64,000 bases of DNA, taken from Rhodobacteraceae bacterium S2214. Lineage in GTDB: Bacteria; Pseudomonadota; Alphaproteobacteria; Rhodobacterales; Rhodobacteraceae. Within the stretch, counting starts at the first letter, position 1; each line of letters opens with the position of its first letter. The notes beneath the pieces were generated by a model. The model worked only from the letters and a program-made list of their open reading frames with translations. It ran no database searches and was not told the DNA's origin. This document shows positions 25,437 to 34,528 of the stretch, one piece after another. The translations under genes and the position numbers were made by a program. The stretch is taken from the NCBI GenBank assembly GCA_025141675.1, contig CP081161.1, positions 2,392,001 through 2,456,000 of the forward strand, read 5' to 3'.

Positions 25437-25935
25437 CAGCAGCCACCACAACTTTCACCATACGATCAGGGTTCGCAGGTGGTTCGCCTTTTACGATTGC
25501 GTCAACGTGCTCCATGCCTTCGATGACTTGACCGTAAACAGTGTACTGGCCGTTCAGGAAGTCATTGTCTTTGAAGTTGATGAAGAACTGGGAGTTCGCA
25601 GAGTTCGGGTTCGCAGACCGTGCAGCTCCGATAGACCCGCGTGCGTGTGGGATCTTGGAGAATTCCGCTGGCAGGTCGGGCATGTTCGAGCCACCTGTGC
25701 CTGCGCGGCCCGGGTTGTAATCTTTTTCCATGTTCGCATTCGCCACGTCGCCTGTTTGCGCCATGAAGCCGTCGATCACGCGGTGAAACGCCACGTTGTC
25801 GTAGTCGCCATTGCGCACGAGTGTCTTCATCCGCTCGCAGTGTTGTGGTGCCACATCAGGCAAAAGCTGGATCACAACGTCACCGTTTTTCAGTGTCATG
25901 ATGATCGTGTTTTCTGGATCTTTAATATCGGCCAT
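25429..25935 (-). CDS. Cytoplasmic peptidyl-prolyl cis-trans isomerase, cyclophilin type
   Basis: A 168-residue cyclophilin without a signal peptide (MADIKDPENTIIMTLKNGDV). Catalytic features: VAFHRVIDGFMAQTGDVANA, and GAARSANPNSANSQFFINF. First gene of a two-gene operon; its stop overlaps the ATG of the exported paralogue by eight bases. Divergent from pgk across about 130 bases. Confidence 0.93.
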   Translation of the reverse strand: MADIKDPENTIIMTLKNGDVVIQLLPDVAPQHCERMKTLVRNGDYDNVAFHRVIDGFMAQTGDVANANMEKDYNPGRAGTGGSNMPDLPAEFSKIPHARGSIGAARSANPNSANSQFFINFKDNDFLNGQYTVYGQVIEGMEHVDAIVKGEPPANPDRMVKVVVAADA

Positions 25936-26063
25936 TGGGCGCTCCCGTGTTTTTAGGTTGGCCTAGACATATGGCCCAAAGCGGCAATTGCCAAGGGACG
26001 GCTAGTTGACGTTTTCGGGTCCTTCCCTCAGGTAAGACACAACCCAGACTTAGGAGACGGCAA

Positions 26064-27242
26064 ATGGCGTGGAAAACCCTTGATGATATGGACTTTGCGG
26101 GCAAGCGCGCGTTGGTCCGCGTAGACATAAACGTGCCGATGGAAGACGGGCGCGTAACGGATACAACTCGCATTGAGCGGATTGCCGCGACTGTTGACGA
26201 TATTCAGGCCGCGGGTGGCAAAGTTATCCTGATGGCTCACTTTGGTCGTCCGAAGGGTCAGGTCGTTCCTGAAATGTCGCTGGAACACATCGCAGGTGCG
26301 GTGTCAGACACGCTTGGTTTGCCTGTGACATTCGTGGATGGTGATTACGCTGATGCCGTCGCTGAAATGGAAGACGGCGACGTACTGCTGCTGGAAAACC
26401 TGCGGTTTAATCTTGGCGAAGAAAAGAACGACGAAGGCTTTGCAAAGCGTTTGGCGTCACTCGGCGATATCTACGTGAACGACGCCTTTTCTGCAGCTCA
26501 CCGCGCGCATGCGTCGACCGAAGCCATTGCGAAATTGTTGCCCGCCTGTGCAGGTCGTCTGATGGCGGCAGAGCTTGGTGCGCTGGAAGCGGCCCTTGGC
26601 ACGCCAAAACGTCCGGTTGTGGCCGTGGTTGGCGGCGCGAAAGTGTCCACGAAACTTGATTTGCTCGGCAATCTTGTCGGTAAGGTCGATCATCTGGTGA
26701 TCGGTGGCGGCATGGCGAATACGTTCCTTGCGGCCCAAGGCATCGATGTCGGCAAATCCCTGTGCGAACACGATCTGGCGGATACAGCCCGTGATATCCT
26801 TGGCAAAGCCAAAAAGGCGGGCTGCGAAATCATCCTGCCGCGCGACATCGTTGTAGCGCGTGAATTCAAGGCTGGTGCAGACAATGAAACAGTCGCCCCT
26901 GACGCCTGCCCTGCGGACGCAATGATCTTGGACGCGGGTCCGGACACGGTGACATACATCTCCGAAGTTCTGGCGGGCGCCAAAACCCTCGTCTGGAACG
27001 GCCCGTTGGGTGCGTTTGAAATCGAACCGTTTGATCGGGCTACAAATGGCGCCGCCAAGGTAGCTGCAGCCCTGACAGAATCGGGTGCGCTGATCTCTGT
27101 TGCGGGTGGCGGTGACACCGTAGCCGCGCTGAACCAAGCGGACGCGGCGGACAGTTTTACCTACATTTCAACCGCTGGCGGGGCCTTCTTGGAGTGGATG
27201 GAAGGCAAAGTTTTGCCGGGCGTCGCGGCCCTAGACGACTAG
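26064..27242 (+). CDS. pgk: Phosphoglycerate kinase
   Basis: Interconverts 1,3-bisphosphoglycerate and 3-phosphoglycerate with ATP. Family motifs: [13 protein letters not shown] (3-PG-binding N domain), [24 protein letters not shown], and the C-terminal GGGDTVAAL nucleotide-binding turn. 392 residues, normal. AGGAGA lies before the ATG. The class I aldolase gene follows 111 bases later with its own LacI-type operator, so the two may be transcribed both together and separately. Confidence 0.97.
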   Translation: MAWKTLDDMDFAGKRALVRVDINVPMEDGRVTDTTRIERIAATVDDIQAAGGKVILMAHFGRPKGQVVPEMSLEHIAGAVSDTLGLPVTFVDGDYADAVAEMEDGDVLLLENLRFNLGEEKNDEGFAKRLASLGDIYVNDAFSAAHRAHASTEAIAKLLPACAGRLMAAELGALEAALGTPKRPVVAVVGGAKVSTKLDLLGNLVGKVDHLVIGGGMANTFLAAQGIDVGKSLCEHDLADTARDILGKAKKAGCEIILPRDIVVAREFKAGADNETVAPDACPADAMILDAGPDTVTYISEVLAGAKTLVWNGPLGAFEIEPFDRATNGAAKVAAALTESGALISVAGGGDTVAALNQADAADSFTYISTAGGAFLEWMEGKVLPGVAALDD

Positions 27243-27251
27243 AATACCAGT

Positions 27252-27274
27252 TTAGCGCTAACAGTTAGCGTAAC
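27252..27274. promoter_or_regulatory. LacI-type operators upstream of aldolase gene
   Basis: Perfect palindrome TTAGCGCTAA (27252-27261) followed three bases later by a second imperfect site GTTAGCGTAAC (27264-27274), about 80-100 bases before the aldolase ATG. The core equals that before edd. LacI-family regulators bind such GC-centred palindromes. In Rhodobacter the LacI-type CceR controls central carbon genes; assigning this site to a CceR-like protein is inference. Confidence 0.65.
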
Positions 27275-27353
27275 CATAATTGCAAGGATCATCCCCCGCG
27301 CCTAATGACATTGGGTAACGGGGGTGACCCAGTCAATTGCAAGGAAATTGGTG

Positions 27354-28256
27354 ATGCTAGACATGTCTAATCAAGCGCAGTGGGAACAGGTTCGGGCCGG
27401 CAAAGGCTTTATCGCAGCTTTGGATCAAAGTGGCGGTTCAACCCCAAAAGCACTCAAATTGTACGGCGTCACAGAAGATGCCTACAAAACCGAAGACGAA
27501 ATGTTTTCATTGATCCACGGGATGAGGTCCCGCATCGTGAATGCCCCCGCCTTTACGGGCGATAAGGTCGTCGGCGCAATCTTGTTTGAAATGACGATGG
27601 ACCGCCAGATCGACGGTAAGCCTGCGGCAACGGCACTGTGGGAAGATCACCACGTTGTCCCATTCCTGAAAGTCGACAAGGGCCTGTGCGATGCAGAGGG
27701 CGGCGTTCAGTTGATGAAACCGATCGACGGTCTGGATGCACTTTTGAAAAAGGCGGCTGATGCCGGTATTTTCGGAACCAAAATGCGCTCTGTTATCTCG
27801 GCGGCCAATGCTGACGGCGTTGATGCGATCGTCGCCCAACAGTTCGAGGTTGGCAAACAGATCTTGGCGCACGGTTTGATGCCAATCCTGGAGCCTGAGG
27901 TCACGATTTCTATCGCTGACAAAGCAGAAGCCGAAGACCTGCTGCTGGCCGCGATCACAAAGCAATTGGACGCCCTGCCCGACGATCAGCAAGTCATGCT
28001 GAAACTGACGCTGCCGGAAGTCGCAAACCAATATCAATCATTGGTCGACCATCCGAAGGTGCTGCGCATCGTGGCGCTGTCTGGTGGCTACAACCGTGAA
28101 GAAGCCAATACGCGTCTGGCCCAGAACAAGGGCATCATCGCGAGCTTCTCTCGGGCGTTGACCGAAGGCCTGTCTGCCCAGCAGGACGACGCTGATTTCA
28201 ACAGCGAATTGTCCAAAACAATCGATGCGATCTACGCGGCCTCTGTGGCTGGCTAA
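27354..28256 (+). CDS. Fructose-bisphosphate aldolase, class I
   Basis: Schiff-base aldolase cleaving fructose-1,6-bisphosphate to DHAP and glyceraldehyde-3-phosphate, gluconeogenic in these bacteria that use the Entner-Doudoroff route for sugar breakdown. GKGFIAALDQSGGSTPKAL is the N-terminal signature of the class I glycolytic aldolase family. Lys residues in the barrel (MLKLTLPE and others) include the Schiff-base candidate. The ATG at 27354 has AAGGA upstream; an earlier start at 27324 lacks support. 300 residues. Downstream of pgk with tandem LacI-type operators between. Confidence 0.93.
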   Translation: MLDMSNQAQWEQVRAGKGFIAALDQSGGSTPKALKLYGVTEDAYKTEDEMFSLIHGMRSRIVNAPAFTGDKVVGAILFEMTMDRQIDGKPAATALWEDHHVVPFLKVDKGLCDAEGGVQLMKPIDGLDALLKKAADAGIFGTKMRSVISAANADGVDAIVAQQFEVGKQILAHGLMPILEPEVTISIADKAEAEDLLLAAITKQLDALPDDQQVMLKLTLPEVANQYQSLVDHPKVLRIVALSGGYNREEANTRLAQNKGIIASFSRALTEGLSAQQDDADFNSELSKTIDAIYAASVAG

Positions 28257-28312
28257 TGCTAGACCACGCCCACTTGCACGGCTAAGTTGCACCAAAGCAA
28301 GGGGGCGTGGTG

Positions 28313-28915
28313 ATGCTACGATATAGTTTTGTTCTTTTGGGACTGGTGGCCTGCACGCCTGTCGAAGAACCAGTGCTGGATGGTATCCCGCCCGCATGGA
28401 CGCAAGTCGCAGCGGAAGGTAGCCCAAATTGGCAGCAAAGCGATCATCCCCTGCGGGATATCCCAAAGCTTGGTACAATTCACCTGTCCATCGCGGGTGA
28501 TCTTTATGATTGGGAAACGGTAGATTTCTCAACCGACGTCATCGACTTGAGCGCCGAGTTTCTGGCCGAAGGCGGCCCGATGCCCAATACGCTGTATCTG
28601 GTCGGCTATGACAGCGGCGACCGCCTGCTTGAAGGCGCAGGCCTGATCAATATCACCGCCACCTTCGCGCAAGCCGCCCCTAGCACAGGCACAAGCGCCA
28701 CGCTTTTCACGGCAGGACAATTCGCGGAAGACGTCGTCGCACGCACGCAAAGCGATCTACGCGTGACCCTGACAGAGCTGACACCGGATCCGGTCGACGA
28801 CATCGGATATGTCGCGGGAACCATCGCAGGCCACCTGTGTGGCGAACCGCCAAGCGCCCCCGAATGCCACTATATCACCGGCAGTTTTGCGACGCAGGCT
28901 TGGATGCCGGATTAA
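28313..28915 (+). CDS. Hypothetical lipoprotein
   Basis: A 200-residue lipoprotein: MLRYSFVLLGLVAC carries the lipobox LVAC, then TPVEEP. GTG codons at 28307 and 28310 are alternative starts; the ATG at 28313 gives the most compact signal. The mature part has no domain I recognise (HLSIAGDLYDWETVDFS, VGYDSGDRLLEGAG) and ends with two Cys (LCGEPPSAPEC) likely disulfide-bonded. It lies between the aldolase gene and ftsB. Confidence 0.75.
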   Translation: MLRYSFVLLGLVACTPVEEPVLDGIPPAWTQVAAEGSPNWQQSDHPLRDIPKLGTIHLSIAGDLYDWETVDFSTDVIDLSAEFLAEGGPMPNTLYLVGYDSGDRLLEGAGLINITATFAQAAPSTGTSATLFTAGQFAEDVVARTQSDLRVTLTELTPDPVDDIGYVAGTIAGHLCGEPPSAPECHYITGSFATQAWMPD

Positions 28916-29020
28916 TCCGCCATTAATTGCATGGCGGTGCATTTTTAGGATTCACAAAGTGATTCGGATGTGCGATTCTAGCGATAGATCGTCCAAAGAA
29001 GACGGCATTTTGAGGCACCG

Positions 29021-29320
29021 ATGCGAAAACGTAGCCGCCCAGCGATGGGCACACTCCTTTCTTTCCTAGGTCTGTTGGCCATGGGTCTGTATTTCACTTT
29101 TGCCGCCGTGCAGGGTGATTACGGGGTGTTCAAACGTGCGGAAGTCACAGCAGAGGGTCGCGCGCTATCCCAAGAGCTCGCGACCCTACACGCCGAAGTG
29201 GCACGCATGGAAAACCTGACACGGCGGTTGTCGGATAACTACCTTGATCTGGACCTTCTGGACGAACAAGCGCGCGATGTGCTGGGCATGATCCGTGCAG
29301 ACGAGATTGTTATTCAGTAG
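29021..29320 (+). CDS. ftsB: Cell division protein FtsB (septum formation initiator)
   Basis: Bitopic divisome protein linking FtsQ and FtsL. 99 residues: one membrane segment (LLSFLGLLAMGLYFTFAAV, ~12-30), a coiled coil (AEGRALSQELATLHAEVARM) and a C-terminal segment with DLDLLDEQARDVLGMIRADE. In many Rhodobacterales ftsB is immediately followed by pdhA. Here pdhA is 27 kb away, and a copy of the last 13 codons of an ftsB-like gene sits just upstream of it (55103-55144). Confidence 0.9.
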   Translation: MRKRSRPAMGTLLSFLGLLAMGLYFTFAAVQGDYGVFKRAEVTAEGRALSQELATLHAEVARMENLTRRLSDNYLDLDLLDEQARDVLGMIRADEIVIQ

Positions 29321-29409
29321 GTTTGGCTGGTCGTGGGATAGTTGAGCGGACAAAATGTGGCTTCGCTGCGGATGCGCCAACGGTTGCTTCTTCGGTGACT
29401 GAACCTGCC

Positions 29410-29772
29410 TTACAGACATATGCCCCCATATTTTGATGTCATTTCGCTGACAGCACCATCTACTTCTTCCCAAAGGATTCTCCAGATTAGCGTGCAGGGA
29501 AAACCGCTCTGTTCAAAGTTTCCATAGTTATTTTCAGCATAAACTTTAAACCCTTGCTCGCTCAACCGATCGGTGAGTTCTTCGACCGTTAATGGCATCG
29601 GGAATGCTGCCAACACTCGCCTATTAAACTCTTCGTCAGCTTCGGAGAAATTACTCGGAAGTCCTTTAGCAATTTCGGGGAGATTTGGGAGCGGCGGAAA
29701 CAGAAAAAGATTTCCCCCGATGAAAATCAATGCCAATAGCGCGCCCACCCAAATAAGCAATTTCCTCAGCAT
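29410..29772 (-). CDS. Hypothetical membrane-anchored protein
   Basis: A 120-residue protein with an N-terminal membrane segment (LLIWVGALLALIFIGGNLFLF) and a ~95-residue polar domain containing two Cys (FPCTLIW, GGICL). I do not recognise it. More AT-rich than neighbours. It lies in the disturbed DNA just after ftsB, opposite in direction, and upstream of it (on its own strand) is a frameshifted pseudogene, so both may derive from an insertion. Confidence 0.6.
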   Translation of the reverse strand: MLRKLLIWVGALLALIFIGGNLFLFPPLPNLPEIAKGLPSNFSEADEEFNRRVLAAFPMPLTVEELTDRLSEQGFKVYAENNYGNFEQSGFPCTLIWRILWEEVDGAVSEMTSKYGGICL

Positions 29773-29925
29773 TTCCGTCCTCTTTTATTGCGCAGCCCCC
29801 AAGTCTTTAGTCGATGTTGAAGGACTTTGCAGCATCTGGAAACTTTGGCTCTTCCAACATCATCACTGCGCTGATCACCAGTTGCCGGTCCGGAAATTAC
29901 CGCCGTTCGCTTAGCAGCGCTTAAG

Positions 29926-30279
29926 CTAGTAAGAGACGGACTTTGTTACACTTTGTACATCGGTCGAAACCAACGCTTCGGAGCCAAGCCCACGCGAGAA
30001 TTCATCAAGTTCCGCAACAGTCAATGAGGCCACGGGTACAGCCCTTTTAATATCGCTGAAGGGAAACCATCCTTGGTGGTTTCAGCCCATGCAAATTCGC
30101 TTGGGACAAGCTTCGCATTAACAAGATACTCAGTGCCATCTCTCTCGCTAAATATCTCATAAAATTCGGTGAAATCGTCTCCCCAAATATCAAGGTCAGT
30201 TACGATTTGGGTTTCTCGATTGAGATTTTCCAGTCAGGCGTTCCAAGAGTGCATAGTTGGTTTGACACGAAACAGACAT
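29926..30279 (-). pseudogene. Frameshifted hypothetical gene
   Basis: A continuous protein-like sequence is split over three frames on the minus strand. Start ATG at 30279: MSVSCQTNYALLERL; a shift near 30230 leads to ENLNRETQIVTDLDIWGDDF and FSERDGTEYLVNAKLVPSEF; a second shift near 30070 leads to FSDIKRAVPVASLTVAELDE, ending at the TAG at 29926. Joined, the product would be about 118 residues. Family unknown. Two independent frameshifts in 350 bases argue for decay rather than programmed frameshifting or a single sequencing error. Confidence 0.65.
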
Positions 30280-30577
30280 TCGCTCTCTTATCAGTTGATC
30301 TGTAAAATCTAATAGAGCGAGCTGTTGACCATGATCCCTTCAGAATCTTGCATCAACATCTAGCCCGCTGCGCCACCGCCACCACAAACGTCTGAGTCTT
30401 CTGTGCAACGCAGTACCGAGAAAGCGGGTACTATCCCGAATATCAGGTGCGTGCCTCCCTCTGTTCACCTTTAATCAACCTGCCCCCACCATGATGGCCG
30501 CGCATTTGCCGTAGCCACACACACGAGGGGACGCAGTCTTGTGGCAGGCAAGATTGACGCACTTGAGGAGAGCAGAC
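30280..30577. other. Non-coding or decayed region
   Basis: About 300 bases with no intact gene. On the minus strand a short frame ending at a TAG near 30362 reads VLRCTEDSDVCGGGGAAG at its C terminus, which looks like the tail of a former gene without a start. GAGGAG near 30565 is the ribosome site of the following GNAT gene. Confidence 0.4.
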
Positions 30578-31042
30578 GTGACCAAGGCAAAAATGCCGGT
30601 CATCATTCGCCCGCTTCACGCAGCTGATCAGGCGGCGTGGTCCGGGCTGTGGACCGCCTATCTTGAATTCTACGGCACCGCTTTGCCGTCTGACATCTTT
30701 GCGTCCACCTTTGACCGCCTTTTGGGCGACGATCCGCAGGATTTTTCCGCTCTTGTCGCTGAAGTAGATGGCGAACTGATTGGCCTCGCCCATTACCTTT
30801 TCCACCGCCACGGCTGGAAAATCGAAAAGGTTTGTTATCTGCAAGATCTCTACGTCAACCCCGCCGCGCGTGGCACTGGCTGCGGTCGGAAATTGATCGA
30901 AGCGGTTTATGCCGCCGCCGACACCTATGGTGCGCCGAACGTGTACTGGCTGACCCAAGACGACAACGCCGCCGGTCGCCAGCTGTATGACCGCGTAGGT
31001 CACCTGACTAATTTCATCAAATACCAACGGCCCGCCGCATGA
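30578..31042 (+). CDS. GNAT-family N-acetyltransferase
   Basis: A 154-residue acetyltransferase. I place the start at the GTG at 30578 with GAGGAG eight bases upstream. GNAT motif A is LQDLYVNPAARGTGCGRKLIE; motif B VYWLTQDDNAAGRQLYDRVG. Its stop codon overlaps the next ATG by four bases (ATGA), coupling it to the DUF2927 lipoprotein. Substrate unknown. Confidence 0.88.
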   Translation: MTKAKMPVIIRPLHAADQAAWSGLWTAYLEFYGTALPSDIFASTFDRLLGDDPQDFSALVAEVDGELIGLAHYLFHRHGWKIEKVCYLQDLYVNPAARGTGCGRKLIEAVYAAADTYGAPNVYWLTQDDNAAGRQLYDRVGHLTNFIKYQRPAA

Positions 31043-32388
31043 GCCGTCTCGCAGCCCTCAGCCTCGCCGTTCTCACGGCATGTGCACCCGTCCCGCAAGA
31101 CGTCGCCGCAACCCGCGCGGCCCCGATTGCGTCCGTGTTGCCACCGGTCAAAACTTTCGCGGCTGTGCCCGTGCGCACCCCATTGCGATCAAACACCGAG
31201 ATTTCGCAGGACTTTCTCGACCTGTCGTTCCGCATGGAAAGCGGCAAACAAATCCCGTTTATGACCCGTTTCGAAGGGCCGATTAATGTCCGTGTACAGG
31301 GCGAAATTTCTGACACATTGCTGAATGACCTTGATCAATTGCTTAGCCGTCTACGGCGCGAAGCGAACATCAACATCGACATGTCAGAGGCCGCACAGCC
31401 ACAGATCATCGTGCAGGCCATCCCCCGTCGCGTGCTGAACGACGCGGTGCCGCGTGCAGCCTGTTTTGTTGTACCCCGCGTGTCCAGTTGGGACGAATTC
31501 CTGCGCGTCCGCCGGACCGACACGGTCGACTGGACCACGCTGACACGCCGCGACCGCGCAATTATGTTTGTGCCGTCCGATGTGGCCCCGCAGGAAATCC
31601 GCGACTGTCTGCATGAAGAACTGGCGCAAGCGCTTGGACCGCTCAACGATCTGTACCGCTTGCCGGATTCGGTGTTCAACGACGACAACATCCACAACGT
31701 ACTGACCAGCTTTGATATGCTGGTTTTGAAAGCGTATTACGCCCCTGAATTGGCAAACGGCATGACACGCGGTCAAGTGGCAGAAAAGCTCCCTGCCCTT
31801 CTTGCCCGGCTGAACCCTGCGGGCAATCGCGGATCGCGGTTCCCCGAAGATGACACCAATCGCGACTGGATTGACGCCGTTCAAACGGCGCTGTCGGGTG
31901 CAGCAACACCATCGCGCCGCCGCGCAGCTGCCCAAAACGCAATCCAGATTGGCAACGCCTTCGGCTGGGGCGGCACACGTGAAGCATTTGCACATTACGC
32001 CCATGGACGTTTGCAAGTCGGGAACAATTCCGAACTTGCGCTGGCCTCTTTCAACGCGGCCGACCGCATCTACCGGTCCAATCCTGCGACACAAATTCAC
32101 GCAGCACACATCGCCGTGCAACGTGCGGCATTTGCGCTCACTGCGGGGGATGCAGAGGCCGTCATCGCGCTGACAAACGGTGCAATTCCCCTCGCCCGTG
32201 ACCACCAAAACGCCGCCCTGCTTGCTACGTTGATGATGTTCAAGGCCGAAGCACTTATGCTGCAAGGCAACACCACAGAGGCCGAAGCGGTGCGTCTGGA
32301 CAGTCTGGGTTGGGCGCGATACGGCTTTGGTCAGGATGTATTTGTGCAGGCCCGTCTGAACGAGATCAGGGCGCTGCGCCCGCTCTAA
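31039..32388 (+). CDS. DUF2927 lipoprotein
   Basis: A 449-residue protein with a lipoprotein signal (MSRLAALSLAVLTAC, lipobox LTAC). The central part (~60-240) is DUF2927: CFVVPRVSSWDEFLRV, CLHEELAQALGPLNDLYRLPDSVFNDD, where HEE-Q resembles a metalloprotease-like helix. The C-terminal ~150 residues are Ala-rich helical pairs reminiscent of TPR repeats (FAHYAHGRLQVGNNSELALAS). Role unknown; probably envelope-associated. Coupled to GNAT upstream and followed by a tiny membrane protein and the VWA gene. Confidence 0.85.
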   Translation: MSRLAALSLAVLTACAPVPQDVAATRAAPIASVLPPVKTFAAVPVRTPLRSNTEISQDFLDLSFRMESGKQIPFMTRFEGPINVRVQGEISDTLLNDLDQLLSRLRREANINIDMSEAAQPQIIVQAIPRRVLNDAVPRAACFVVPRVSSWDEFLRVRRTDTVDWTTLTRRDRAIMFVPSDVAPQEIRDCLHEELAQALGPLNDLYRLPDSVFNDDNIHNVLTSFDMLVLKAYYAPELANGMTRGQVAEKLPALLARLNPAGNRGSRFPEDDTNRDWIDAVQTALSGAATPSRRRAAAQNAIQIGNAFGWGGTREAFAHYAHGRLQVGNNSELALASFNAADRIYRSNPATQIHAAHIAVQRAAFALTAGDAEAVIALTNGAIPLARDHQNAALLATLMMFKAEALMLQGNTTEAEAVRLDSLGWARYGFGQDVFVQARLNEIRALRPL

Positions 32389-32403
32389 AGGACGATTTGC
32401 GCG

Positions 32404-32574
32404 ATGATTTACCCCCTTTCCGGCCTTCTGATTGGTGCCATTCTTGGGGCGCTCAGCGCCAAACGGCGCGGTGGCAAGATGCTTGATCTGTTGCAATGGG
32501 GCGGCGTGCTGGCGATCATGGGCGGCATCATCGGCATGTTCGCACTTGTGCTGATCGAACGCGCCAGCATCTAA
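32404..32574 (+). CDS. Small two-helix membrane protein (56 residues)
   Basis: A short gene of 56 codons: MIYPLSGLLIGAILGALSAK, a basic turn RRGGK, then a second hydrophobic segment (WGGVLAIMGGIIGMFALVL). AAGGACG precedes the ATG by about 10 bases. Located between the DUF2927 gene (15 bases upstream) and the VWA gene (3 bases downstream), so certainly co-transcribed. Function unknown; its tight position suggests a role with one of these neighbours. Confidence 0.8.
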   Translation: MIYPLSGLLIGAILGALSAKRRGGKMLDLLQWGGVLAIMGGIIGMFALVLIERASI

Positions 32575-32577
32575 ACG

Positions 32578-33762
32578 ATGTTCCTGCCCTTCTTCGAAAA
32601 CCTCCGCGCGGCAAAGGTTCCTGTGACGCTGCGCGAATTTCTGGCCTTCCTCGAAGGGATGCAGGCGGGACTGGCGACCTATGATGTGGACGCGTTCTAC
32701 TTTCTGGCGCGCACTGTGATGGTCAAAGACGAACGGCACCTCGACCGGTTTGACCGTGCATTCGGGGCAACCTTCGCAGGGCTGGAAAACATCACCACAG
32801 ATCAGGTTCTGAACGCAGTCGACCTGCCCGCAGATTGGCTGGAAAAGCTCGCTGAAAAGCACCTGAGTGCGGAAGAAAAAGCCGAGATCGAAGCACTAGG
32901 CGGCTTTGATAAACTGATGGAAACGCTGAAGAAACGGCTCGAAGAACAAAAGGGTCGCCACCAGGGCGGGTCTAAATGGGTTGGGACAGCTGGCACGTCC
33001 CCGTTTGGCGCCTACGGCTACAATCCCGAGGGCATCCGCATCGGCCAAGACAAATCGCGCCATCAACGCGCCGTCAAAGTCTGGGACAAGCGCGAATTCC
33101 GCAATCTGGACGACACGGTTGAACTGCAAACCCGCAATATCAAGGTCGCCCTGAAACGCCTGCGGTCTTGGGCACGTGACGGGGCCGCCGAAGAACTCGA
33201 CCTGAACGGCACCATCCGCGCGACGGCCGAAAATGGCTACATCGACGTCAAAACGCGGCCTGAACGGCGCAACGCCGTCAAAGTCTTGCTGTTTCTCGAT
33301 ATCGGCGGGTCCATGGATCCGCACATCAAAATGGTCGAAGAACTGTTTTCAGCGGCCAAATCCGAATTCAAAACGCTGCAGCATTTCTACTTCCACAATT
33401 GCATCTACGAAGGCGTCTGGCGCGACAACCGCCGCCGCTGGAACGACCAGACCGATACGCATGAAATCATGCGCACCTACGGGTCCGACTACAAATGCAT
33501 CATCGTTGGCGACGCATCCATGTCACCCTACGAAATCGCCTACCCCGGCGGCGCGAATGAGCATTATAATCCCGAATCCGGCGAAGTCTGGCTGACCCGC
33601 GTCCGCGACCAATGGCCCAACCACATTTGGATCAATCCCCTGAACGAAGCCTACTGGCGTCACACCCAGTCCACCCAGATGATCCAGCAAATTTTCGGTG
33701 CAGACCGCATGGTGCCAATGACCATCGCAGGGCTCACCAAGGGGATGAAGTCGCTTGGCTAG
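32578..33762 (+). CDS. VWA-domain protein, CoxE/COG3825-like
   Basis: A 394-residue cytoplasmic protein whose C-terminal half is a von Willebrand A domain of the kind paired with MoxR ATPases. The MIDAS motif reads FLDIGGSMDPH (Asp241), a Gly variant of DxSxS; a later Thr/Asp site is in IIVGDASMSPYE. The N-terminal half is helical with a conserved basic patch (HQGGSKWVGTAGTSPFG). These proteins with MoxR partners form chaperone pairs for metal or membrane enzymes. The matching MoxR ATPase is at 8931-9770 rather than adjacent. Confidence 0.88.
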   Translation: MFLPFFENLRAAKVPVTLREFLAFLEGMQAGLATYDVDAFYFLARTVMVKDERHLDRFDRAFGATFAGLENITTDQVLNAVDLPADWLEKLAEKHLSAEEKAEIEALGGFDKLMETLKKRLEEQKGRHQGGSKWVGTAGTSPFGAYGYNPEGIRIGQDKSRHQRAVKVWDKREFRNLDDTVELQTRNIKVALKRLRSWARDGAAEELDLNGTIRATAENGYIDVKTRPERRNAVKVLLFLDIGGSMDPHIKMVEELFSAAKSEFKTLQHFYFHNCIYEGVWRDNRRRWNDQTDTHEIMRTYGSDYKCIIVGDASMSPYEIAYPGGANEHYNPESGEVWLTRVRDQWPNHIWINPLNEAYWRHTQSTQMIQQIFGADRMVPMTIAGLTKGMKSLG

Positions 33763-33841
33763 GCGCGCCTTCCCCTTCGCTTCGCCAAAACAACTCATTC
33801 CACCGCTTGCCCTGCACGCCCCCGCACCCCATATCTAGGGC

Positions 33842-34528
33842 ATGTTGCGCCTCGCCCCTATTTTGCTCGCCGTTCTGTACGGCCTCGCCATGTATCGCTT
33901 TTCCGTTTGGCGGACGCAGCGCGAGCTTGATCAGAAATCAACGCCGTTAACCGATCCCATGCTGCGCCAGCTCTGTGATCAGATGGCTGGTGCGTTGGAT
34001 CTGAAGCAGATCAAGGTCAATATCTACGAAATTGATCCTGTAAATGGCCTCGCGTCCCCTGATGGTCGCATCTTCATCACGCGCGGTTTCTTCAACAAGT
34101 ACCGCGCGGGCAAGGTGTCCGCTGATGAAATGGCCAGCGTGATTGCCCATGAACTCGGGCACGTAGCACTGGGCCATGCCCGCCGCCGCATGATCGACTT
34201 TTCCGGCCAGAACGCTGCGCGTACCGCGATTGCAATGGTGCTGGGACGGTTCCTGCCTTTTGGTATTGGCAACTGGATCGCAGGGCATGCAATGCGTCTT
34301 CTGGCGGCAGGTTTGTCTCGCAAGGACGAATTTGAAGCTGACGCCTACGCCTCTGCCCTGCTCGTGAAATCCGGCATCGGCACCGCGCCGCAGATTTCGC
34401 TATTCCATAAACTCGAAACGCTGACAGGCGCACGTGGTGCAAAAATTCCCGCGTGGATCATGAGCCATCCAAAGACCGACCAACGGATCGCGGCGATTGA
34501 AGCAAACGCTGCGAAATGGCAGACCTAG
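33842..34528 (+). CDS. M48-family metallopeptidase
   Basis: A 228-residue zinc protease with an N-terminal membrane anchor (LAPILLAVLYGLAMYRF) and the catalytic HELGH (103-107) followed by EFEADAYA, providing the third zinc ligand Glu. It resembles small HtpX/LoiP-type proteases of envelope quality control. The mature domain would face the periplasm if the single anchor is N-in (inference). Its stop interlocks with that of the convergent PIN gene in CTAG. Confidence 0.9.
   Translation: MLRLAPILLAVLYGLAMYRFSVWRTQRELDQKSTPLTDPMLRQLCDQMAGALDLKQIKVNIYEIDPVNGLASPDGRIFITRGFFNKYRAGKVSADEMASVIAHELGHVALGHARRRMIDFSGQNAARTAIAMVLGRFLPFGIGNWIAGHAMRLLAAGLSRKDEFEADAYASALLVKSGIGTAPQISLFHKLETLTGARGAKIPAWIMSHPKTDQRIAAIEANAAKWQT

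Noticed and set aside
29926..30279. Programmed frameshifting in the split gene
   Set aside because: Two separate shifts without a slippery heptamer or downstream structure make decay the simpler reading.
31384..32862. Long open frame of ~490 codons on the minus strand opposite the DUF2927 and VWA genes
   Set aside because: It is antisense to two genes with clear domains and signal sequence; the product is Cys/His/Arg-rich with no family features, as expected for a high-GC shadow frame.
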